Source of the DNA: Streptomyces sp. Tue6028
GTDB lineage: Bacteria; Actinomycetota; Actinomycetes; Streptomycetales; Streptomycetaceae
Assembly (NCBI RefSeq): GCF_002300165.1
Contig: NZ_MLCE01000023.1
Coordinates: 1 to 64,000 of the forward strand
Direction: 5' to 3'
DNA: 64,000 bases
Part shown: in pieces, positions 59,245 through 64,000 of the stretch
How the letters are laid out: the number at the start of each line of letters is the position of its first letter
Numbering within the stretch: the first letter of the stretch is position 1
The notes under the pieces: generated by a model
The model's input: the letters and a program-made list of their open reading frames with translations, nothing else
Told to the model about the DNA's origin: nothing
The model's database searches: none
Position numbers and translations under genes: made by a program

Positions 59245-60483
59245 CTACCAGGCGATCGGCAGGGCTTCCGGACCGCGGATCATCGTGCGCTGCCGGAACG
59301 GGACCTCGTCCGGGGGCACGGCGAGCCGCAGTCCGGGCAGACGCTCCAGCAGGGTGTCGAGCAGCAGCTCGATCTGCATGCGGGAGAAGACGGCACCCGT
59401 GCAGTAGTGCGGGCCGTTGCCGAACGCCATGTGCGCGCCGGCGTCCCGGTCGACGTCGACGAGGTCCGGATCCGGGAAGACCGCCGGATCACGGTTGGCG
59501 GCCAGGTAGGACACGTAGACCGGGTCGCCCTTGCTGACGCGGACGCCCCCGATCTCGACGTCCTCCAGGGCGATGCGGGGGAGGCCCACCGCGGTGCGGT
59601 GCGGGATGTAGCGCAGCAGTTCCTCGACGACGGCCGGGCGGGACGCCGGGTCCTCGCGCACCCGCTCCAGCAGCTCGGGCCGGGTCAGCAGCAGGAAGAA
59701 CATCTGGCCGCTGTTGTTGGTGAGCGCCTCACCGCCGATCTGCAGCGGGCCGGCGACGCTGACCGCCTCCTCGTGCCGCAGCTCACCGCTCTTCACCGCC
59801 GCGCCGAGCAGCGACAGCACGTCCTGGCCGTCACTGTCGCCGCGGTCGCGGACGGCCTGCGCGATCCAGCCGAACAGGCCCTTCTTGGCCCGCTCGGAGG
59901 CCTCGGCGCCGCCCGCGGTGGAGATGATCTCCCGCGTCCAGTCGTGCACCTTCCGGCGTTCGTCGGCGGGGACGCCCATGACCTCGCACACCACGGAGAT
60001 CGGGAAGGGTTCGAGCACCCGCTCGACCAGGTCGGCGGGCGGCCCGTCCTGCACCATCGCGTCGACCAGCTCGTCGAGCATCTCCTGGGCACGGGGCCGC
60101 AGCCGCCGTACCGCGCTCACCGTGTAGGCGGTCGAGGCGGCGCGGCGGAGCCGGTTGTGGTCCGGCTGATCGGCCCAGGCCAGCGCGCCGGGCCGGGGCG
60201 CGAAGTGCGGCGCCAGCCGCGTGAACTGCCGTACGGACGCCTCGGCTCGGCTGAACCGCGCGTCGTTCGTGATCGTCTTGACGTCCTCGTAGCGCGTCGC
60301 CAGCCACGCCCAGTCCTCCTCCCCGTGCGGCAGCCGGATCCGGGTCAGTGGCCCCTCCCGCATCAGCTCCGCGAGCACCGGGTCGAAGTCGGTCGCGTTC
60401 GTCCCGACGTCCGGCCAGTCCCGCACGGGAGGAAGCGACCCCTCGTCGGGCGGTCCGGCCAGGGTGGTGGTGTCTTCTGCCAT
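59245..60483 (-). CDS. Cytochrome P450 downstream of tuf
   Basis: Soluble bacterial P450 of 412 residues. The heme loop is FGNGPHYCTGAVFS with the ligand Cys at 361, the ExxR is in VEELLRYIPHR, and the I-helix segment reads LQIGGEALTNNSGQ, where the usual acid-Thr pair is replaced by Glu/Asn/Ser positions. It is a paralogue of the P450 at 23928-25133 and shares its N-terminal DFDPVLAELM block and C-terminal ending. ATG at 60483 gives MAEDTTTLAG; a longer frame is rejected. No redox partner gene is adjacent. Confidence 0.93.
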   Translation of the reverse strand: MAEDTTTLAGPPDEGSLPPVRDWPDVGTNATDFDPVLAELMREGPLTRIRLPHGEEDWAWLATRYEDVKTITNDARFSRAEASVRQFTRLAPHFAPRPGALAWADQPDHNRLRRAASTAYTVSAVRRLRPRAQEMLDELVDAMVQDGPPADLVERVLEPFPISVVCEVMGVPADERRKVHDWTREIISTAGGAEASERAKKGLFGWIAQAVRDRGDSDGQDVLSLLGAAVKSGELRHEEAVSVAGPLQIGGEALTNNSGQMFFLLLTRPELLERVREDPASRPAVVEELLRYIPHRTAVGLPRIALEDVEIGGVRVSKGDPVYVSYLAANRDPAVFPDPDLVDVDRDAGAHMAFGNGPHYCTGAVFSRMQIELLLDTLLERLPGLRLAVPPDEVPFRQRTMIRGPEALPIAW

Positions 60484-60606
60484 GGGTCCACCATCGGACG
60501 GGGGTGGTGGGGTGTCGCGGGGGGGTGCTCCAGGTGGGGGCCCGGAAGAGACGGCCCGGTGCGGCCGCGCGGACGCGGCCGCCGGTGGCACCGACGGCCG
60601 CATCGG

Positions 60607-61635
60607 TCACTGCATGTTCTGCACGTGCGGATGGTCGTACGAGGCCGTGCACACGTAGATCTGCAGGTTGTAGCTCCGGCCGATGGTGAGCTGGGTGGAG
60701 CAGGCCGGGCCGAGGGAGTGCAGGCCCGTGTAGCCGGCGTCCTCGACCGGCCGCCAGCTCCCGCTGCCGCCGTCCCATTCGGCACCGTCGAGGGTCAGCA
60801 GGGGCCGTACGTCCGCACCGCATTCGGGGCAGGCCATCGGGAAGGGATCGCTGAAGCTCCAGGGGGCATGACCGCCGAGCTTGCAGCCGGGGGCGACGCT
60901 GAGGTCGTACTGGTAGTCGACGGTGTCGCAGTCCTCGGCGTCCTCGGCGTCCTCGTCCGGGTACTGGCTCTCCTCCCAGAGCTCGATCCGCTCCGCCAGG
61001 TCCTCGGGCAGCTCGTGCGGCGCCGGGTACTCGGTGACCGTCTCGGGGTGCAGGAGGCACGGCTCGGGCAGATAGTCGCTGTTGCCGATCAGCTCCGGCC
61101 GCGGGGCGGCGGTGAGCGGGTCGGTGACCTCGGCGGAGGCCCGCCAGCGCAGCCGGGCGGCGGGGACGTAGTCCTCGTGGTCGAAGGGGCACCACAGGAC
61201 TTGCAGCAGGTCCGTGCCGGGCGGGCGGGGCAGCGAAGGGACGTCGGCGGCGTACAGCTGCGCCACCGGGATCAGGGGGACCGGTCCGGCCTGCGATATC
61301 CGCACCTCGGCCGAGCCCCGGTCGACGACGACACGCTCCTCCGGGGTGAGCAGCTCGGCACCCTCGGCACGCGGCCGGCTCCACGCCTCGGCGAGAGTGC
61401 GTCGCCGCAGCCGTACGTCGTCGGGGGCGATCCCGCGCAGCCGGCCCCCGACATGGTCCGAGCAGGTCGGCCATGGCTCCTCGGCGGGCCACAGCAGGGG
61501 CCCGCCGATCGAACTGTCCGCGACCGTGGGGGCACCCGCACGCGGATGCAGCCGGACGGCACTACGGGCCAGCGGCGCGACCTCCGGGAAGAGCGCGGTG
61601 ACGTCGAGCGGACGGGGCGGAGTGGTACGGGACAT
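60607..61635 (-). CDS. DUF1963/YwqG-like protein
   Basis: Cytoplasmic protein of 342 residues. The layout fits the YwqG family: IGGPLLWPAEEPWPTC near the N-terminus, LLQVLWCPFDHEDYVPAARL in the middle, and PGCKLGGHAPWSFSDP with CPECG, then RPLLTLDGAEWDGG. DUF1963 proteins are found among bacterial immunity and SUKH-associated genes, but their activity is unknown. An acidic stretch (YPDEDAEDAEDCD) is inserted before the LGG motif. ATG at 61635. Confidence 0.65.
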   Translation of the reverse strand: MSRTTPPRPLDVTALFPEVAPLARSAVRLHPRAGAPTVADSSIGGPLLWPAEEPWPTCSDHVGGRLRGIAPDDVRLRRRTLAEAWSRPRAEGAELLTPEERVVVDRGSAEVRISQAGPVPLIPVAQLYAADVPSLPRPPGTDLLQVLWCPFDHEDYVPAARLRWRASAEVTDPLTAAPRPELIGNSDYLPEPCLLHPETVTEYPAPHELPEDLAERIELWEESQYPDEDAEDAEDCDTVDYQYDLSVAPGCKLGGHAPWSFSDPFPMACPECGADVRPLLTLDGAEWDGGSGSWRPVEDAGYTGLHSLGPACSTQLTIGRSYNLQIYVCTASYDHPHVQNMQ

Positions 61636-61879
61636 GGGAAGAGGCTACGTGCCGCGAACGCCCTTGCCTGTACTGGTGGTTGCTGCTCGGCGCGTGCCGT
61701 CGAGGTGGGGCACCGTGGGGCCATGGCGCTCGACGGGGCACGTGATCGTGATGTCGACGGGTGCCGGTTCGCTTCCACCGCGATGCCGTTCCATGGGAAG
61801 TTGCCCCCTGAGCTGTTCACGACACGGCGCTGACGAAGCACGTCATGGGACTTGTCCGATGGAGGCGAGGTTCTTCGGT

Positions 61880-62520
61880 ATGACCGGAAAGCGCGCGCCG
61901 ATTTCGGAGACCGGACTGGGCTATGACGTATTCGCTCCTCTGTGGGCGATTCTGGAGATCGGTGCGGTGAGGAAATCGGGGGCACGGCCTCTGCGGGATG
62001 TCTCCCTCGCCGACTTCGTGGCGGGCACCGGCGCGAGATCGATCGTCTGCTGGAGCTGATCAGGGGCATCGGTGATTTCTGTCCCGAGACGATGGCGATC
62101 TTCGAGACGCAGGGAGGGTGGAACGACGGGCGCGAGGTGACGGCCGAGTCCTTGTCGATGTACTCCGGATGCATCGAGGGGTATCCTCCCGACACCGACG
62201 ACCCTGTCGTGCTGCGACGCATGGTTCACATGGGCGGGGATCTTCAGTCGACCACCCTCCTGAACGCCCTTGTCGGAGCGGCCACGGTGAGAAACCCGGG
62301 CCCTGAGGCCGTCGCGCCGCTGTTGGTCGACACCGTGCGGACGGCGGGATCCCTGCTGGACGCCGACCCCGAGCGGGCTGCATCCGACACCTTCCGGATG
62401 TGGCGCGTCACCTTCCTGCCGGACGTACTGCGTCCCGATTCGCCCGCGGAGAACGGCGTCAAGGCCGGTCTCCGCACCTACGCCCACGTGCTGGAGGATC
62501 TGGTCGACCCGTATCCGTGA
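61880..62520 (+). pseudogene. Frameshifted copy of the unrecognised protein at 62892-63548
   Basis: The first part, from the ATG at 61880, reads MTGKRAPISETGLGYDVFAP and then VSLADFVAGTG, then hits a stop at 62059. The second part is in another frame from about 62030 and reads REIDRLLELIRGIGDFCPET, LRRMVHMGGDLQSTTLLNAL and SDTFRMWRVTFLPDVLRP. Joined, the two match the intact paralogue along its length. One missing base near 62030-62040 explains the break. It is either a true pseudogene or a sequencing error. Confidence 0.7.
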
Positions 62521-62631
62521 TCGCGCCGACGGCGAACCGAAGTGTGCCGCGCGTCCGCGGGGGCGATCGGAAGGGCAGGACCGACCGGTGGGGTGGCCAC
62601 GAGGCTTGAAGCAGCTTGAGGAGGGGCCGAG

Positions 62632-62895
62632 TTGACGGACGAAGCGCGGCTCCGGCGGGCACGGCGAGGCGGTATGAGGGCGCTGCGCGACGTGTTCTGG
62701 GCGGCACGGTCGATGCGGGCCTTGCCGGTGGAGGCGGGCGCGCCGGGCCGGCCGGACGCACGCTTTCGCGCAGCCGGTGTCCCGGACCCCGAGCGCTCGC
62801 CGCGTCCGTGGACACGTCCGGCGAAGGGGGAGCCGGGCGCCGAGCCCGGCGCCCGGTGGACGCGCAGGACCGTGCGCGCCCCCTGGGACGCGTGA
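62632..62895 (+). CDS. Small ORF coupled to the next gene, TTG start
   Basis: Predicted protein of 87 residues, basic and without recognised domains. The TTG at 62632 has GGAGGGG 5 bases upstream. Its stop overlaps the GTG of the following gene (GTGA), the usual mark of coupled streptomycete genes. It begins LTDEARLRRARRGGMRALRD and ends RTVRAPWDA. The composition is not strongly protein-like, so confidence is moderate. Confidence 0.45.
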   Translation: MTDEARLRRARRGGMRALRDVFWAARSMRALPVEAGAPGRPDARFRAAGVPDPERSPRPWTRPAKGEPGAEPGARWTRRTVRAPWDA

Positions 62896-63548
62896 CCGTG
62901 TCAGGGCGGCAGGTCACCCCCGTCCCGGAGTCCCTGCTCGCGCGCACCGCCTTCGCCTCGCTCGGCGGCATCGTGGAGATCGCCGCGGTGAACGCGACGG
63001 GCACGTGGAGACTCGCCGACGTCTCGGTGGGAGGCTTCCTGGCGGCCAGGAGTGGCGAGGTGGCACGCCTGCTGGACGGCATCCGGGCGGTGGGGCGGTT
63101 CGGCGCACCGGCGATGGCGATCGCGGAGGAGCTCGGGTACCTGCGCGAACACCCGGTGACCTCGGCGTCCCTCCTGCTGTGGTCCGGGGCCGTGACCGGG
63201 GTCCCGCAGCCCCTCGAACGGCTTGAGGAACCGGAGGTCGTGCGGCGCATGTGCCGTATGGGCGCGGACCTCCAGTCGACCTGCTTCCTGGAGGCACTGA
63301 CAGCGGCCGCCATCACGGCACGGGTGGAGCCCGGGGAGGGAGCGGAGCGCATCGCCGGCATCCTCCGCACCGCCTGCGACCTGGCGGACGCCACGGGCCG
63401 CAGCTCCGCCGAGACGGTCTTCCGCATGTGGCGGGTGGCTCGTCTGCCCGCCATCCTCCGCCCCGGGAGCCACGCACCCGAGTGGGGCAAGACGGGCTAC
63501 CGGGCGTACGACGAACAGCTGGAGCGCCTGCTCGCTCCGGGGGTGTGA
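62892..63548 (+). CDS. Protein of unrecognised family, intact paralogue
   Basis: Predicted soluble, mostly helical protein of 218 residues. Conserved blocks shared with the frameshifted neighbour: ADVSVGGFLAARSGEVARLL, VVRRMCRMGADLQSTCFLEA and ETVFRMWRVARLPAILRP. I do not recognise the family. The GTG at 62892 overlaps the upstream stop. A longer frame from 62616 covers that ORF in another frame and is rejected. Neighbouring SUKH-3 and DUF1963-like genes suggest an immunity-type setting (inference). Confidence 0.72.
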   Translation: MTVSGRQVTPVPESLLARTAFASLGGIVEIAAVNATGTWRLADVSVGGFLAARSGEVARLLDGIRAVGRFGAPAMAIAEELGYLREHPVTSASLLLWSGAVTGVPQPLERLEEPEVVRRMCRMGADLQSTCFLEALTAAAITARVEPGEGAERIAGILRTACDLADATGRSSAETVFRMWRVARLPAILRPGSHAPEWGKTGYRAYDEQLERLLAPGV

Positions 63549-63641
63549 GGCGCAGGCCCGCCCGGCGGGCCCCGGCATCGGCTCGGCAGCGTCGGCGGAG
63601 CGCATTCGAAGTGTGGTGAGGCGGAGGCGCTGTCGGACGCC

Positions 63642-64000
63642 ATGAAGGCGGGGGTGGATCCTCGGACCGTCTCCAAGGCCGTCGAGGTGCCCCCGGGCGC
63701 CCAGGCGTTCTGGCGGCGGCTCGAAACCACGGAGACCGACGACGCCGCAGCCGAACTGCGGTGGCCTCTCCGGACGGATCGCGTGCTGCGGGCGGGCGGC
63801 TGGTTTCAGAGCAGGTCGATCCCCGTGACGACCTGGGAAAGCATCCTGCGGGAGACCGGTGAATACGAGATGCACGATGCCGCGCGCCGGTTCCTCGCTG
63901 AATTCGGTCACGTCGGGATTCCCTCCCGTACACCCTTGGACACCATGCCGTGGATGGACTTCCGGCTGGACCCGCTCCTGGCCATGTGGGACGCCGAGAT
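63642..64000 (+). CDS. SUKH-3-like immunity-type protein, C-terminus outside the window
   Basis: About 119 codons of an open frame to the window edge. The core reads DRVLRAGGWFQSRSIPVTTW, then ILRETGEYEMHDAARRFLAE and FGHVGIPS, which fits the SUKH-3 pattern of an AGW motif, a Trp-containing helix and AAxxFLxEFG. The ATG at 63642 is the first in frame; GGAGG is about 15 bases upstream, so the start is uncertain. SUKH-3 proteins are usual immunity partners of polymorphic toxins. Confidence 0.7.
   Translation, partial: MKAGVDPRTVSKAVEVPPGAQAFWRRLETTETDDAAAELRWPLRTDRVLRAGGWFQSRSIPVTTWESILRETGEYEMHDAARRFLAEFGHVGIPSRTPLDTMPWMDFRLDPLLAMWDAE

Noticed and set aside
61723..61833. 36-codon frame starting MALDGARDRDVDG before the frameshifted gene
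   Set aside because: Too short and without a convincing ribosome site or relatives; may be a remnant but cannot be supported.

Overview
The window is a high-GC actinobacterial chromosome segment, almost certainly from Streptomyces. Reasons: strong G/C third-position bias, many GTG starts, 4-bp ATGA/GTGA gene overlaps, a TTG-initiated 1161-codon rpoB, a NusG with an acidic N-terminal extension, and the order rpmG - two MaoC genes - murB - adenosine deaminase - aspC - tRNA-Trp - secE - nusG - rplKA - rplJL - rpoBC - rpsL - rpsG - fusA - tuf, which from memory is the S. coelicolor order. No transposase, integrase, CRISPR array or prophage is visible.

Left part (1-21.4 kb): the start of korA (2-oxoacid:ferredoxin oxidoreductase, alpha), a response regulator and two paralogous sensor kinases lie on the minus strand. 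Divergent from them is a ten-gene complex I-like cluster, nuoA-B-C-H-I-J-K-L-M-N. It has all membrane subunits plus B, C and I, but lacks D, E, F and G. NuoC carries a disordered tail of about 340 residues. Next come an HtpX-type protease, a YccF protein, a barstar-like protein, a SUKH (SMI1/KNR4) protein, an APC-family permease and a GlsB/YeaQ membrane protein.

Middle part (21.4-38 kb): a long GTAGCC hexanucleotide array, yajQ, and tRNA-Tyr, which is the SLP1 attachment tRNA in S. coelicolor and has no element here. A translationally coupled DUF1259 - cytochrome P450 pair follows, then a small zinc-ribbon-like protein, an NAD(P)-binding protein, a lipoprotein with no ordinary start codon, a minisatellite, and an amidohydrolase that seems to lack several metal ligands. 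After tRNA-Thr and tRNA-Met come rpmG, a HadA/HadB-like pair, a TetR regulator and DHA2-type exporter sharing one operator (GTTAGT-N8-ACTAAC), a DUF3291-like protein, murB, adenosine deaminase and aspC.

Right part (38-59.2 kb): tRNA-Trp and the core transcription/translation genes secE, nusG, rplK, rplA, rplJ, rplL, rpoB, rpoC, rpsL, rpsG, fusA and tuf, with clear promoters, a rplJ leader with a terminator-like hairpin, and intrinsic terminators. Two paralogous lipoprotein genes sit between rplA and rplJ. A lipoprotein with a repeat stalk and a convergent membrane protein sit between rpoC and rpsL.

Right end (59.2-64 kb): a second cytochrome P450, a DUF1963-like protein, two paralogues of an unrecognised family (one frameshifted), a small coupled ORF, and the start of a SUKH-3-like protein. 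This block resembles an immunity/toxin-associated accessory island. Most of the window is ordinary core genome. The least explained parts are the incomplete complex I beside korA and the right-end accessory cluster.
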